64,000 nucleotides of DNA from Profundibacter amoris (GTDB lineage Bacteria > Pseudomonadota > Alphaproteobacteria > Rhodobacterales > Rhodobacteraceae). The DNA lies in the NCBI RefSeq assembly GCF_003544895.1, contig NZ_CP032125.1, positions 1,006,001 to 1,070,000 on the forward strand. Direction: 5' to 3'. How positions within the stretch are numbered: position 1 is the first letter of the stretch; each line of letters opens with the position of its first letter. A program made the translations under genes and the position numbers. Positions 16,339 to 25,450 of this stretch are shown piece by piece. Under the pieces are notes generated by a model, which made no database searches, was not told the origin of the DNA, and saw nothing but the letters and a program-made list of their open reading frames with translations.

Positions 16339-18276
16339 ATGTTTAGCAAGATACTGATCGCGAACCGGGGCGAGATTGCCTGTCGGGTGATGCAGACCGC
16401 CATCCGGATGGGTGTGGCGACGGTGGCGGTGTATTCGGATGCCGATGCGCAGGCCAAACATGTGGCAATGGCGGATCAGGCGGTGCATATCGGTGGCTCG
16501 GCCCCTGCGGACAGTTATCTGCGCGGGGATGTGATGATTGCGGCGGCGCTGGAAACCGGCGCGCAGGCGATCCATCCGGGGTATGGCTTTTTGTCCGAGA
16601 ACCCCGATTTTGTCGAGGCGGTTCAGGCGGCGGGGCTGGTGTTTATCGGGCCGTCAGCCAGTGCGATCCGCGCGATGGGGTTGAAGGATGCGGCCAAGGT
16701 TCTGATGGAAAAGGCCGGCGTGCCGGTAGTGCCCGGCTATCACGGGGCCGATCAGGATCCGGCGCTGTTGGCGGCGGAGGCGGCCAAGATCGGCTATCCG
16801 GTGTTGATCAAGGCCGTGGCCGGTGGTGGCGGCAAGGGGATGCGGCTGGTCGAGGCGGCTGCGGAATTTGCCGATGCGCTGGCAGCGGCCAAAGCCGAGG
16901 CGCTGAACGGCTTTGGCAATGATGCGGTGTTGATCGAGAAATACATCCAGCGCCCGCGCCATATCGAGGTGCAGGTGTTTGGCGATGGCACCCGCGCGGT
17001 GCATCTGTTCGAGCGCGATTGTTCCCTGCAACGGCGCCACCAGAAGGTGATCGAGGAGGCGCCGGCCCCCGGTATGACCGAAGCGGTGCGCGCGGCAATG
17101 GGGGCGGCGGCTGTGAAAGCGGCCGAGGCGATTGGCTATTCCGGTGCGGGGACGGTGGAATTTATCGTCGATGGCGCGGGTGGTTTGCGCCCCGCCGGCT
17201 TCTGGTTCATGGAAATGAACACGCGGCTTCAGGTCGAACATCCGGTAACCGAGGCGATCACCGGCGAGGATCTGGTGGAGTGGCAGTTGCGGGTGGCCTC
17301 GGGCGAGGCGCTGCCACGGTCGCAGGATGATTTGCGGATCAATGGCCATGCCTTCGAGGCGCGGCTTTATGCCGAGGATGTGCCGGCGGGGTTTTTGCCC
17401 GCGACCGGCACGCTGACGCATCTGGAGTTTCCACCCGCCGCACGGGCCGATAGCGGCGTGCGGGCGGGCGATGTGATTTCGCCGTTTTATGATCCGATGA
17501 TTGCCAAACTGACCGTGCATGGCAAAACCCGCGCCGAGGCGCTGGGCAAACTGGCGCGGGTGCTGGAGCTGACCGAGGTGGCCGGATCGGTGACCAATCT
17601 GGCGTTTCTGCGGGCTTTGGCCGTGCATCGGGGGTTCGCGGCGGGGGATGTGGACACCGGCCTGATCGCGCGGGATCTGGAGGCGCTGGTGGTGGAACCG
17701 GTGGCCTCGGGCGCGGTGGTGGCGCTGGCCGCTTTGGGCGCGCTGGGGTTGCATGGGGAGGTGCCCGAGGAAACGGGGTTTGCCCTGTGGGATCCGCTGG
17801 TGCAGTCGGTGCGGCTGGTTGCCGGAGAGGTTGAACATGAGGTGAAGGTCTCGGCGCTGGGCGGCGGGCGGTTTAATGTGCTTGTGGATGGCGTGGCGCA
17901 TAAGGTGGAGTGGGGCGTTCACTGGTTGGTGGATGGCAAATCGGTGGCGGCGCATGTGGTGCCTTTGGGGGCATCGGTGAGTGTGTTTGCGGGCCACGGG
18001 TTCCATTTCGACGTGGTGGATCCGCTACAGGCCGATGCCAGCCATGCGGGGGATGGCAATTTGATCGAGGCGCCGATGCCCGGATTGGTGAAGGGGGTCT
18101 TTGCCAAAGCGGGGCAGGTGGTGGCCGAGGGCGACCGGTTGGCCATTCTGGAAGCGATGAAGATGGAACATGCGTTGTTGGCCGTGCGCGATGGTGTGGT
18201 GGCTGAAGTGCTGGTGGTCGAGGGGGCGCAGGTCGAGGCCGGTGCGGCCTTTATCCGTTTGGAAGAGGCTGGTTGA
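16339..18276 (+). CDS. mccA: methylcrotonyl-CoA carboxylase alpha subunit (biotin carboxylase/BCCP)
   Basis: This 645-residue protein charges its own biotin with bicarbonate and ATP and partners MccB. Domains in order: biotin carboxylase N-domain (FSKILIANRGEIACRV), ATP-grasp with VAGGGGKGMRLV and EMNTRLQVEHPVTE, C-domain, a linker region, and a biotinyl domain whose EAMKMEH gives biotinyl-Lys608. The length is standard for acyl-CoA carboxylase alpha subunits. It follows the nitronate monooxygenase without a gap. Biotin would be attached by the birA product encoded at 39744. Confidence 0.94.
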   Translation: MFSKILIANRGEIACRVMQTAIRMGVATVAVYSDADAQAKHVAMADQAVHIGGSAPADSYLRGDVMIAAALETGAQAIHPGYGFLSENPDFVEAVQAAGLVFIGPSASAIRAMGLKDAAKVLMEKAGVPVVPGYHGADQDPALLAAEAAKIGYPVLIKAVAGGGGKGMRLVEAAAEFADALAAAKAEALNGFGNDAVLIEKYIQRPRHIEVQVFGDGTRAVHLFERDCSLQRRHQKVIEEAPAPGMTEAVRAAMGAAAVKAAEAIGYSGAGTVEFIVDGAGGLRPAGFWFMEMNTRLQVEHPVTEAITGEDLVEWQLRVASGEALPRSQDDLRINGHAFEARLYAEDVPAGFLPATGTLTHLEFPPAARADSGVRAGDVISPFYDPMIAKLTVHGKTRAEALGKLARVLELTEVAGSVTNLAFLRALAVHRGFAAGDVDTGLIARDLEALVVEPVASGAVVALAALGALGLHGEVPEETGFALWDPLVQSVRLVAGEVEHEVKVSALGGGRFNVLVDGVAHKVEWGVHWLVDGKSVAAHVVPLGASVSVFAGHGFHFDVVDPLQADASHAGDGNLIEAPMPGLVKGVFAKAGQVVAEGDRLAILEAMKMEHALLAVRDGVVAEVLVVEGAQVEAGAAFIRLEEAG

Positions 18277-18305
18277 TAGAGGCCCTTGCGGGCCGCTTTA
18301 TGTCT

Positions 18306-18365
18306 CGGCCCCACAAGGGGGCCTCGGGATGCCTGCGGCGCAGGTATTTAGGGCAAGAAGAAGGA
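18306..18365 (+). repeat. Rhodobacterales interspersed repeat, copy B
   Basis: The hairpin GGCCCC...GGGGGCC is followed by GGATGCCTGCGGCGCAGGTA, then TTTAGGGCAAGAAGAAGG, matching copies A and C in order and spacing. The AAGAAGG tail is the ribosome binding site of the GST gene that starts at 18372. Confidence 0.6.
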
Positions 18366-18371
18366 CAGGCG

Positions 18372-19034
18372 ATGATCATTTTGCATCATGTGGCGCAAGC
18401 GCGCAGTTTTCGCACCCTTTGGCTGTTGCAGGAAATGGGGCTGGAATTCGAGGTTCGGCAGTGGAATTTCTTTGACAAATCCATGCGCGGGCCTGAATTC
18501 AGGGCCTTGTCCCCTGCCGCGCGGGTGCCGGCGCTGGAGATTGACGGGCGGGTGTTGTTTGAATCAGGCGCGATCACCGAATATCTGGTGGAAACGCGGC
18601 CCGAGTGCGGCTTGGGCCGGGATGTGGGGCATGACGAGCGGGCGGACTGGTTGCAGTGGTTGCATTTTGCCGAAACCATTGGCCAGCATCTGGCGAACCT
18701 GACCCAGCATCATATTGCTTTGCGTGATCCGGCCATGCGCTCGCCCACCGTGATGCGGCTCGAGGCCAAGCGGCTGGAAAAGGCGCTGGAGGTGGTGGAC
18801 CGTGCGGTGCAGGGGCAGGACTATCTGCTGGGCAGCGGGTTTTCGGCGGTGGATGTGAATGTCGGCTATGGTGTGATGATCGCACGGCATTTCGTGCCGG
18901 AGGATTTATTGCCCGCGCTGGATAGATATTTTCAGCGATTGGTCGCACGCGATGCTTTTGCGCTGGCCAAGGCGCGTGATGGTGATACGGTGATTTACAG
19001 AGACGCGTTTTATGCACCACCTGAGGAGGGTTGA
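18372..19034 (+). CDS. glutathione S-transferase family protein
   Basis: The 220-residue protein has a thioredoxin-like N-domain (MIILHHVAQARSFRTLWLLQ, with the conserved cis-Pro in RVPALEIDGRVLFESGAI) and a helical C-domain (YLLGSGFSAVDVNVGYG). Start at 18372 was chosen because the domain begins there and AAGAAGG precedes it; an in-frame codon at 18273 would read through the repeat. It probably conjugates or isomerises a CoA-pathway by-product, but the substrate is unknown. It ends three bases before the HMG-CoA lyase gene. Confidence 0.85.
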   Translation: MIILHHVAQARSFRTLWLLQEMGLEFEVRQWNFFDKSMRGPEFRALSPAARVPALEIDGRVLFESGAITEYLVETRPECGLGRDVGHDERADWLQWLHFAETIGQHLANLTQHHIALRDPAMRSPTVMRLEAKRLEKALEVVDRAVQGQDYLLGSGFSAVDVNVGYGVMIARHFVPEDLLPALDRYFQRLVARDAFALAKARDGDTVIYRDAFYAPPEEG

Positions 19035-19037
19035 TTG

Positions 19038-19895
19038 ATGGCCAGAAATTTCGTTGAAATATTCGAGGTGGGGCCGCGTGACGGCCTTCAGAACGAGCCG
19101 CGTGCCATTTCGGCCGCCGAGAAGATCGCGCTGGTCGATAAACTGTCCGAGGCGGGGTTTCGACATATCGAGGTGACCAGTTTTGTTTCGCCAAAGGCGG
19201 TGCCGCAGATGGCGGACGGGGCCGAGGTGCTGCAAGGGATCATCAAGGCCGACGGGGTGGCCTATACCGCGCTGACGCCCAACATGAAGGGCTACGAGGC
19301 CGCGGTGGCCGCCGGTGTGGACGAGATCGCGATTTTCGCCTCGGCCTCGGAGGGGTTCAGTCAGAAGAATATCAATTGCTCGATTGCCGAGAGTTTCGAG
19401 CGCTTTGCGCCGATCCTGAAGGCCGCGCGTCATGCGGATATTCCGGTGCGCGGTTATGTGTCCTGTGTCACCGACTGCCCCTATGACGGGCCGGTCGCGC
19501 CCGAGGCGGTGGCCAAGGTGGCGGCGGATCTGTTCGCGGCGGGTTGTTACGAGATTTCGCTGGGGGATACGCTGGGCAAAGGCACGCCCGACACGGTGGC
19601 GCGGATGTTGCTGGCGGTTCTGAAAGAGGTGCCGGCGCATCGGCTGGCGGGGCATTTCCACAATACCGACGGACACGCGATTGCCAATATTGATGCCGCA
19701 TTGGCGCTGGGCCTGCGGGTGTTTGATACGGCGATTGGCGGATTGGGCGGCTGCCCCTTTGCGCCTGGCGCCGAAGGGAACGTGGCGACCGAAGCGGTGC
19801 AGGAACATGTTACCGCGCTGGGTTATGAAACCGGATTGTGCAGTGAAACGCTGGAAGAAGCGGCCGCAATGGCGCGGCAGATGCGACAGGGATAA
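19038..19895 (+). CDS. mvaB: hydroxymethylglutaryl-CoA lyase
   Basis: The 285-residue TIM-barrel enzyme splits 3-hydroxy-3-methylglutaryl-CoA into acetoacetate and acetyl-CoA, the last step of leucine breakdown. Motifs: EVGPRDGLQNE (metal and catalytic Arg-Asp), ISLGDTLGKGTP, HFHNTDGHAIAN (metal His), and the family signature GGLGGCPFAPGAEGN with the active-site Cys. ATG at 19038 follows GAGGAGGG; a TTG three bases earlier is less likely. It is followed by the hydratase with a three-base gap. Confidence 0.94.
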   Translation: MARNFVEIFEVGPRDGLQNEPRAISAAEKIALVDKLSEAGFRHIEVTSFVSPKAVPQMADGAEVLQGIIKADGVAYTALTPNMKGYEAAVAAGVDEIAIFASASEGFSQKNINCSIAESFERFAPILKAARHADIPVRGYVSCVTDCPYDGPVAPEAVAKVAADLFAAGCYEISLGDTLGKGTPDTVARMLLAVLKEVPAHRLAGHFHNTDGHAIANIDAALALGLRVFDTAIGGLGGCPFAPGAEGNVATEAVQEHVTALGYETGLCSETLEEAAAMARQMRQG

Positions 19896-19898
19896 GCA

Positions 19899-20687
19899 AT
19901 GTTTGAAACGATCAAGGTAGAGACCGACGCGCGCGGGGTGGCTGTGCTGACTTTGAACCTGCCCGACAAACACAATGTGTTATCGGCGCAGATGATTGCC
20001 GAATTGACGGATGTTGCTGCGCAACTGGGCGATGATCCCTTTGTGCGGGTTGTGGTTCTGACCGGCGCGGGCCGCAGTTTTTGTGCCGGTGGCGATCTGG
20101 CGTGGATGGGGGCGATGATGAAAGCGACCCCCGCCGAGCGGGCCGAGGGCGCGCGGGAGCTGGCGGCGATGCTGAACGCAATCAACACCATGCCAAAGCC
20201 GGTGATCGGGCGGCTGAACGGGCAGGCCTATGGCGGCGGTGTGGGCATGGCCTGTGTTTGTGATGTGGCGATCGGGGTTGAGGGCGCGCGGTTCGGGTTG
20301 ACCGAAACACGGCTGGGGCTGATTCCGGCCACCATCGGCCCCTATGTTGTGGCGCGGATGGGCGAGGCCAATGCGCGCCGCGTGTTCATGTCGTCGCGCC
20401 TGTTTGATGCGGAGGAGGCGGTGACGCTGGGGGTGATTGCCAGGGCGGTTGCGCCGGATGATCTGGATGCGGCGGTCGAGGCCGAGGTGCTGCCCTATCT
20501 GGCCTGTGCGCCGGGGGCTGTGGCGGCGGCCAAGCAGATGGCGCGGGAATTGGGGCCGCGGATAGATGACGAGGTGGTGGGCAAAACCATTGATGCGCTG
20601 GTGGCCCGTTGGGACGGGGAGGAAGCGCATGAGGGGATCGCGGCGTTCTTCGAGAAGCGCAAGGCGTCCTGGGTGGTTGAGGGGTAG
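19899..20687 (+). CDS. liuC: methylglutaconyl-CoA hydratase (enoyl-CoA hydratase family)
   Basis: The 262-residue crotonase-fold protein has the oxyanion motifs SFCAGGDLAWMGAM and GGGVGMACVCDVAIG, and LTETRLGLIPATIGPYV with the Glu that acts in hydratases. By position after HMG-CoA lyase and the carboxylase it is expected to hydrate 3-methylglutaconyl-CoA to HMG-CoA. Crotonase members are hard to tell apart by sequence, so the substrate rests on context. It is the last gene of the liu operon; a GC-rich repeat follows. Confidence 0.87.
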   Translation: MFETIKVETDARGVAVLTLNLPDKHNVLSAQMIAELTDVAAQLGDDPFVRVVVLTGAGRSFCAGGDLAWMGAMMKATPAERAEGARELAAMLNAINTMPKPVIGRLNGQAYGGGVGMACVCDVAIGVEGARFGLTETRLGLIPATIGPYVVARMGEANARRVFMSSRLFDAEEAVTLGVIARAVAPDDLDAAVEAEVLPYLACAPGAVAAAKQMARELGPRIDDEVVGKTIDALVARWDGEEAHEGIAAFFEKRKASWVVEG

Positions 20688-20735
20688 GGCTGTTAAGCGG
20701 AGTTGCTGAAGCAACGCTTTATATCTCGCTGATGC

Positions 20736-20810
20736 TCGGGATCGGGGGCTGTCGCCCCCCCTTGCCTGCGGCAATTCCCGCCGAGGATATTTTGCGCAAA
20801 AGAGAAGCGG
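20736..20810 (+). repeat. Rhodobacterales interspersed repeat, copy C
   Basis: A GGGGC...GCCCC hairpin is followed by TTGCCTGCGGCAATTCCCGC and CGAGGATATTTTGCGCAAAAGAGAAG, the longest of the three copies. It fills most of the 312-base gap between liuC and nuoA together with the FNR-type box and a small hairpin GTTGC/GCAAC at 20703-20716 that may help to end the liu transcript. Confidence 0.55.
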
Positions 20811-20844
20811 GGATTCGGGCGTTTTCGGGATGTTCTGGCAAAGC

Positions 20845-20858
20845 TTGATCCAGATCAG
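20845..20858. promoter_or_regulatory. FNR/FnrL-type box upstream of nuoA
   Basis: TTGAT-CCAG-ATCAG matches the FNR-type consensus TTGAT-N4-ATCAA at nine of ten specified bases. It lies about 140 bases before the nuoA start. FnrL of related bacteria links oxygen to expression of respiratory operons, so it could tune complex I. No convincing -10 box was placed, so activation or repression cannot be told. Confidence 0.5.
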
Positions 20859-20999
20859 CACACAATTGCATACAAAATGCACCAGGGGCCAAAATATCCT
20901 GCATTTGGGGGCACGGGTTCTGTTGACCCGCACATAAGGCAGGAGTAAACCACCAAAGAGCAACAACATGTGCAATACGAGCGCGTTAAGGAGCCACAC

Positions 21000-21365
21000 G
21001 TGGAAGACCTGTTACGAGAATACCTCCCCATCCTTGTTTTTCTGGGCATGGCAACAGCATTGGGGGCCGTTCTGATCCTTGCCGCTGTCATCCTTGGGCC
21101 AACGAATCCCGATCCGGAAAAGCTGAGCGCTTATGAGTGCGGATTTAATGCGTTTGACGATGCGCGGATGAAATTCGATGTGCGGTTTTATCTGGTCGCC
21201 ATTCTGTTCATCATCTTTGATCTGGAAATTGCGTTTCTGTTTCCCTGGGCGGTGACGTTCAAGGATATGACAGATGTCGGGTTCTGGTCGATGATGGTGT
21301 TTTTGGGCGTGCTGACCATCGGCTTTGCCTATGAGTGGAAGAAAGGGGCGCTGGAATGGGAGTGA
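21000..21365 (+). CDS. nuoA: NADH-quinone oxidoreductase subunit A
   Basis: The 121-residue membrane protein has three hydrophobic helices and the conserved loop [24 protein letters not shown] of NuoA, near the quinone site of complex I. GTG at 21000 was chosen since AAGGAG lies six bases before it and the protein then has the usual length; an upstream in-frame GTG at 20970 lacks such a site. It opens the operon and overlaps nuoB by ten bases. Confidence 0.93.
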   Translation: MEDLLREYLPILVFLGMATALGAVLILAAVILGPTNPDPEKLSAYECGFNAFDDARMKFDVRFYLVAILFIIFDLEIAFLFPWAVTFKDMTDVGFWSMMVFLGVLTIGFAYEWKKGALEWE

Positions 21366-21889
21366 TGTCTGGAGCCAACACCGCAGGGGCCGACAAGGAT
21401 GTGTCGGTTCGGGCGATGAACGATGCCCTTGCCGACAAGGGTTTTCTGCTGACCACCACAGATGACATCATCAACTGGGCACGCACGGGATCGTTGCACT
21501 GGATGACATTCGGTCTGGCCTGTTGTGCGGTTGAAATGATGCACACGGCGATGCCGCGATATGATATCGAGCGCTACGGCTTTGCGCCGCGGGCGAGCCC
21601 GCGCCAGTCGGACGTGATGATCGTGGCCGGCACGCTGACCAACAAGATGGCACCGGCCCTGCGCAAGGTTTACGACCAGATGCCCGAGCCGCGCTATGTG
21701 ATTTCGATGGGCAGTTGCGCCAATGGTGGCGGGTATTATCACTACAGCTATTCCGTGGTGCGGGGCTGTGACCGGATTGTGCCGGTCGATATTTACGTTC
21801 CGGGCTGTCCGCCGACAGCCGAGGCGCTGGTTTACGGTGTGTTGCAGTTGCAGCGCCGGATCCGCCGCACGGGCACTTTGATCAGGTAG
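21356..21889 (+). CDS. nuoB: NADH-quinone oxidoreductase subunit B
   Basis: The 177-residue protein carries cluster N2, the last iron-sulfur centre before quinone. The four ligands are in [13 protein letters not shown] (adjacent cysteines), [10 protein letters not shown] and [11 protein letters not shown]. Start at 21356 lies inside the nuoA end with AAAGGGG upstream; the ATG at 21365 is another choice. Together with NuoC and NuoD it forms the quinone module on the cytoplasmic arm. Confidence 0.94.
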   Translation: MGVMSGANTAGADKDVSVRAMNDALADKGFLLTTTDDIINWARTGSLHWMTFGLACCAVEMMHTAMPRYDIERYGFAPRASPRQSDVMIVAGTLTNKMAPALRKVYDQMPEPRYVISMGSCANGGGYYHYSYSVVRGCDRIVPVDIYVPGCPPTAEALVYGVLQLQRRIRRTGTLIR

Positions 21890-21897
21890 GGGTGGAT

Positions 21898-22509
21898 ATG
21901 TCAGACGCATTGAATGAACTGGGCGCCCATATTCAGGCCAAACGGCCGGATGATGTGCTGTCCTATTGCGTGACCAACGGCGAATTGGCGGTCGAGATTG
22001 CCCCGACGGGGCTGGCCGGCTTTGTCGAGTTTCTGAAGGTGGACCGCACCTGCCGGTTTTCATCGCTGATTGACATCACGGCGGTGGATTACCCCGAACG
22101 GGTCAAGCGGTTCGATGTGGTTTACCATTTCCTGTCGATGTATCAGAACCACCGCATCCGGCTGAAATGCGCCATCCGCGAAGAGGAAAGCGTGCCGTCG
22201 ATCACTGATGTGCATAAATCCGCAGGCTGGTTTGAACGCGAAGTGTTCGACATGTTCGGTATTCTATTTTCCGGCCATCCCGATCTGCGCCGCATTCTGA
22301 CCGATTACGGCTTTCGCGGCCATCCGCTGCGCAAGGATTTCCCGACCACCGGCTATGTCGAAGTGCGCTATGACGAAGTGGAAAAGCGCGTGGTTTACGA
22401 GCCGGTGACACTGGTTCAGGAATACCGGCAGTTCGATTTCATGTCCCCGTGGGAAGGGGCGCAATACATCCTGCCCGGCGATGAGAAAACCGACGAGGCA
22501 AAGGGCTGA
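21898..22509 (+). CDS. nuoC: NADH-quinone oxidoreductase subunit C
   Basis: This 203-residue peripheral subunit shows the family signature [24 protein letters not shown] and the C-terminal [29 protein letters not shown]. NuoC and NuoD are separate here, not fused as in some gammaproteobacteria. ATG at 21898 lies eight bases after nuoB. Its stop overlaps the start of a sulfotransferase-like gene that sits between nuoC and nuoD. Confidence 0.94.
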   Translation: MSDALNELGAHIQAKRPDDVLSYCVTNGELAVEIAPTGLAGFVEFLKVDRTCRFSSLIDITAVDYPERVKRFDVVYHFLSMYQNHRIRLKCAIREEESVPSITDVHKSAGWFEREVFDMFGILFSGHPDLRRILTDYGFRGHPLRKDFPTTGYVEVRYDEVEKRVVYEPVTLVQEYRQFDFMSPWEGAQYILPGDEKTDEAKG

Positions 22510-23390
22510 TGATGGGCGAGGCGGTTCTCATGTACGGTATCGGGGCAGTGAAGGCCGGCACCAGCTGGCTGTTCAACTACCTCGAGGGGCACCCCGAGTG
22601 CGCCATGCCGCCCTATAAGGAGCTGCGCTATTTCTACATGCTGGAAAATGACCATTTCGAGGGCCAGATCAAGAAGGTGCGCGTGTTGATCGCCGATCTG
22701 AAGGACAGTCTGGAAACCGCCCCCGAAGATCGCAAGCCGATGATCCGCAAGCGTCTGAACAAGACGCGCCACTGGCTGAAGGTTCTGCGCGAGCATCGCG
22801 ATGATCCGGCGGCCTATGCGGCCTATATGATGGATCAGGCCAATGGGGCCAAGCTGACGGCGGATATTACGCCGGAATATTCGATGATGCCGGTTGCCCG
22901 TTTGAAACAGATGGCCGGCGTAGTGGCGAATACGCGGTTTGTCTATTTGCTGCGCGACCCGCTGGATCGGCTGTGGTCGAATATCCGCATGAACGCATGG
23001 CGCAAAACCAAAGACCCCAAAGCGATGCGCGCCCTTGCGCTGGCCGAGGTGGACCGGATTCTGGATGGCAAATCCAGCCCCGCGTATGAGCGTTCGGATT
23101 ATGTCCACGGGTTGACGGCGCTGGAAACTGCCGTGCCCGAGGCGCGCCGCAAGGTGATGTTCTACGAGACCCTGTTTACAGACGACAGCATCCGCGAGCT
23201 GTGCGCCTTTTTGGGGCTAAGCAATCACAAGGCGGCCCTGGACAAAAGAATACATCAGGGTGTGCCGATTAAGCTGGACGCGGCGCGACGCTCCGGCCTG
23301 CAAAAACTGCTTGCGCCGCAATACCATGCGGTTGAAAAGCGCTTTCAGACACTTCCTGCCCGCTGGCAGGACAATATGGCGAGGGTCTAG
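22509..23390 (+). CDS. sulfotransferase family protein inside the nuo operon
   Basis: The 293-residue protein has the PAPS-binding loop at its start ([17 protein letters not shown], residues 9-25) and the 3'-phosphate motif [16 protein letters not shown] at about 142-157. These are the two signatures of the P-loop sulfotransferase fold. No signal peptide or membrane helix is seen, so it should act in the cytoplasm on an unknown acceptor. Its ATG overlaps the nuoC stop, and nuoD starts five bases after it, so it is co-transcribed with complex I. No link of sulfation to complex I is known to me. Base composition resembles its neighbours. Confidence 0.8.
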   Translation: MMGEAVLMYGIGAVKAGTSWLFNYLEGHPECAMPPYKELRYFYMLENDHFEGQIKKVRVLIADLKDSLETAPEDRKPMIRKRLNKTRHWLKVLREHRDDPAAYAAYMMDQANGAKLTADITPEYSMMPVARLKQMAGVVANTRFVYLLRDPLDRLWSNIRMNAWRKTKDPKAMRALALAEVDRILDGKSSPAYERSDYVHGLTALETAVPEARRKVMFYETLFTDDSIRELCAFLGLSNHKAALDKRIHQGVPIKLDAARRSGLQKLLAPQYHAVEKRFQTLPARWQDNMARV

Positions 23391-23394
23391 GATT

Positions 23395-24621
23395 ATGGAC
23401 GGCTCCAAATTTGACGACGGATCGGTTGATGCCCGTCAGGGCGAACAGAAAATCCGCAATTTCAATATCAACTTTGGCCCGCAGCACCCTGCGGCCCACG
23501 GTGTGTTGCGTATGGTTCTGGAACTGGACGGCGAGATTGTAGAACGCGCTGACCCGCACATTGGCCTGCTGCACCGCGGCACCGAAAAGCTGATGGAGAG
23601 CCGCACCTATCTGCAATCTCTGCCCTATTTCGACCGGCTGGATTACGTTGCGCCGATGAATCAAGAACACGCCTGGTGTCTGGCGATTGAAAAACTGACG
23701 GGCGTCGAGGTGCCGCGCCGGGCATCGTTGATCCGCGTGCTGTTTTCTGAAATCGGCCGTATCCTGAACCATCTGCTGAACGTGACCACACAGGCGATGG
23801 ACGTTGGCGCGCTGACGCCGCCGGTCTGGGGGTTCGAGCAACGCGAAATCCTGATGGTGTTTTATGAACGCGCCTGTGGCGCACGCCTGCACGCGGCCTA
23901 TTTCCGCCCCGGTGGTGTGCATCAGGATCTGCCGCCGCAACTGATCGAGGATATTGACGATTGGGCGGTGAACGAATTCCCGCAGTTCATGGAAGATTTG
24001 GACGGGTTGCTGACCGAAAACCGTGTGTTCAAGCAGCGCAATGTGGATATCGGGGTTGTCAAGGAACAGGATATTCTGGACTGGAGTTTTTCCGGTGTAA
24101 TGGTGCGCGGGTCCGGCCTTGCCTGGGATTTGCGCCGCGCGCAGCCTTATGAATGTTATGACGAATTCGAATTCGACATTCCGGTGGGCACAAATGGTGA
24201 TTGTTATGACCGCTATCTGTGCCGGATGCAGGAAATGCGCGAAAGCATCAAGATCATCCGTCAGGCCTGTGAAAAACTGCGCAACGAGCCGGGCGATGTT
24301 CTGGCGCGGGGCAAGCTGACCCCGCCAAAACGCGGCGAGATGAAAACCAGCATGGAAGCGCTGATCCACCATTTCAAACTGTACACCGAGGGTTTCCACG
24401 TTCCCGCCGGCGAGGTTTACGCCGCGATCGAGGCACCCAAAGGGGAATTCGGTGTGTTTCTGGTGGCAGATGGCAGCAACAAACCTTACCGCGCCAAGAT
24501 CCGCGCGCCGGGGTATTTGCACTTGCAAGCAATGGATTTCGTTGCGACCGGCCACCAGTTGGCCGATGTCGCGGCAATTATCGGTAGTATGGACGTTGTA
24601 TTTGGAGAAATTGACAGATGA
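23395..24621 (+). CDS. nuoD: NADH-quinone oxidoreductase subunit D
   Basis: The 408-residue 49-kDa-type subunit forms the quinone pocket with NuoB. Motifs: [22 protein letters not shown] at the start, [23 protein letters not shown] and the C-terminal [13 protein letters not shown]. Start at 23395 follows the sulfotransferase stop and gives the usual length; longer frames would read back into the sulfotransferase gene. The stop overlaps the ATG of the next small gene by four bases. Confidence 0.95.
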   Translation: MDGSKFDDGSVDARQGEQKIRNFNINFGPQHPAAHGVLRMVLELDGEIVERADPHIGLLHRGTEKLMESRTYLQSLPYFDRLDYVAPMNQEHAWCLAIEKLTGVEVPRRASLIRVLFSEIGRILNHLLNVTTQAMDVGALTPPVWGFEQREILMVFYERACGARLHAAYFRPGGVHQDLPPQLIEDIDDWAVNEFPQFMEDLDGLLTENRVFKQRNVDIGVVKEQDILDWSFSGVMVRGSGLAWDLRRAQPYECYDEFEFDIPVGTNGDCYDRYLCRMQEMRESIKIIRQACEKLRNEPGDVLARGKLTPPKRGEMKTSMEALIHHFKLYTEGFHVPAGEVYAAIEAPKGEFGVFLVADGSNKPYRAKIRAPGYLHLQAMDFVATGHQLADVAAIIGSMDVVFGEIDR

Positions 24622-25151
24622 TTAAATTTACTAAACTGACAACCGTTGTTGCGGTGGCCCTGGTTGCCATGCCCGCGATGGCGCAGAATGTGCAAAGCCC
24701 CAGCAAAGGGTTATATCGCCTGATCGACAATTCGGACGGGTATTTCAACGTGCGCGACAATGTGGTGATGATCGAAGGCGAGGATGATATCAAAGCCTGC
24801 CGTTTCGGCCTGACACCGGAATTCTTTGCCGCATACGGGGCAGGGGACGCCGCCGGGATCGAGGTAAACCAGCCCGAGGTCGTTTGCGCCTCGATCACCG
24901 AATTCAACGTGGTTGATACCGCTGCCGAAATCAATGACACGGCGGAACTGTATAACTTCATCGACAATTCCGAAGCCTATGTGAACGTGACGCAGAATAT
25001 CGTGATGATCGAAGGCGAAAGCGATATCGAGTTTTGCCACTTTGATCTGTCGGATGAATATTTCGCTGCTGTTGCCGGGAATGACGATGCCGCGATGGCT
25101 GCCAATCAGCCCAAGGTCACATGCGTTCCTTTTGCGGATGTCAGCAAATGA
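24618..25151 (+). CDS. secreted protein with two tandem repeat domains (nuo operon accessory)
   Basis: The 177-residue protein has a signal peptide ending MAMPAMAQN. The mature part is two copies of a roughly 65-residue unit. Unit 1 has [20 protein letters not shown] and unit 2 [20 protein letters not shown]; both go on with IEGE.DI and a single Cys (KACRFGL, EFCHFDL), and each ends in NQP.V.C. Each unit therefore has two cysteines, perhaps one disulfide. I do not recognise the family. Unknown secreted proteins do occur in Rhodobacterales nuo operons. Overlaps both neighbours by four bases. Confidence 0.72.
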   Translation: MIKFTKLTTVVAVALVAMPAMAQNVQSPSKGLYRLIDNSDGYFNVRDNVVMIEGEDDIKACRFGLTPEFFAAYGAGDAAGIEVNQPEVVCASITEFNVVDTAAEINDTAELYNFIDNSEAYVNVTQNIVMIEGESDIEFCHFDLSDEYFAAVAGNDDAAMAANQPKVTCVPFADVSK

Positions 25152-25450
25152 TCCAGATCGGCAACATATCCTTTGTGACAAAGGCCGTTGCCCTGTGTGG
25201 TATGGCTTTCACAGCCGGTTGTGCGCCGGCTGACGAAAGCCATGTGACGCAAAAACAAAAAGACAGATTTATCGCCGCGATGATTTCTGCCGGATGCCTT
25301 GTGAATTCGGAAGAAGCGGCGGTGAAGGTCGAAAAACAAACCGGTTTTTCCGAAGAAAAACTGACCGCGATTGTGCTTGAGCTGAAAGAAACCGGAGAAG
25401 TGGTCCGGGAAAGCGACAGCCTGAAACTGATAAACGAGGGATGCCCGTAA
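25148..25450 (+). CDS. putative small lipoprotein (nuo operon accessory)
   Basis: The 100-residue protein begins with a hydrophobic segment and the lipobox-like FTAGC followed by APADES, so it is probably lipidated at Cys near residue 25 and held in a membrane facing the periplasm. The rest is charged and helical ([29 protein letters not shown]). No family recognised. It starts in the stop codon of the previous gene (ATGA) and its end touches the nuoE start. Confidence 0.65.
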   Translation: MIQIGNISFVTKAVALCGMAFTAGCAPADESHVTQKQKDRFIAAMISAGCLVNSEEAAVKVEKQTGFSEEKLTAIVLELKETGEVVRESDSLKLINEGCP

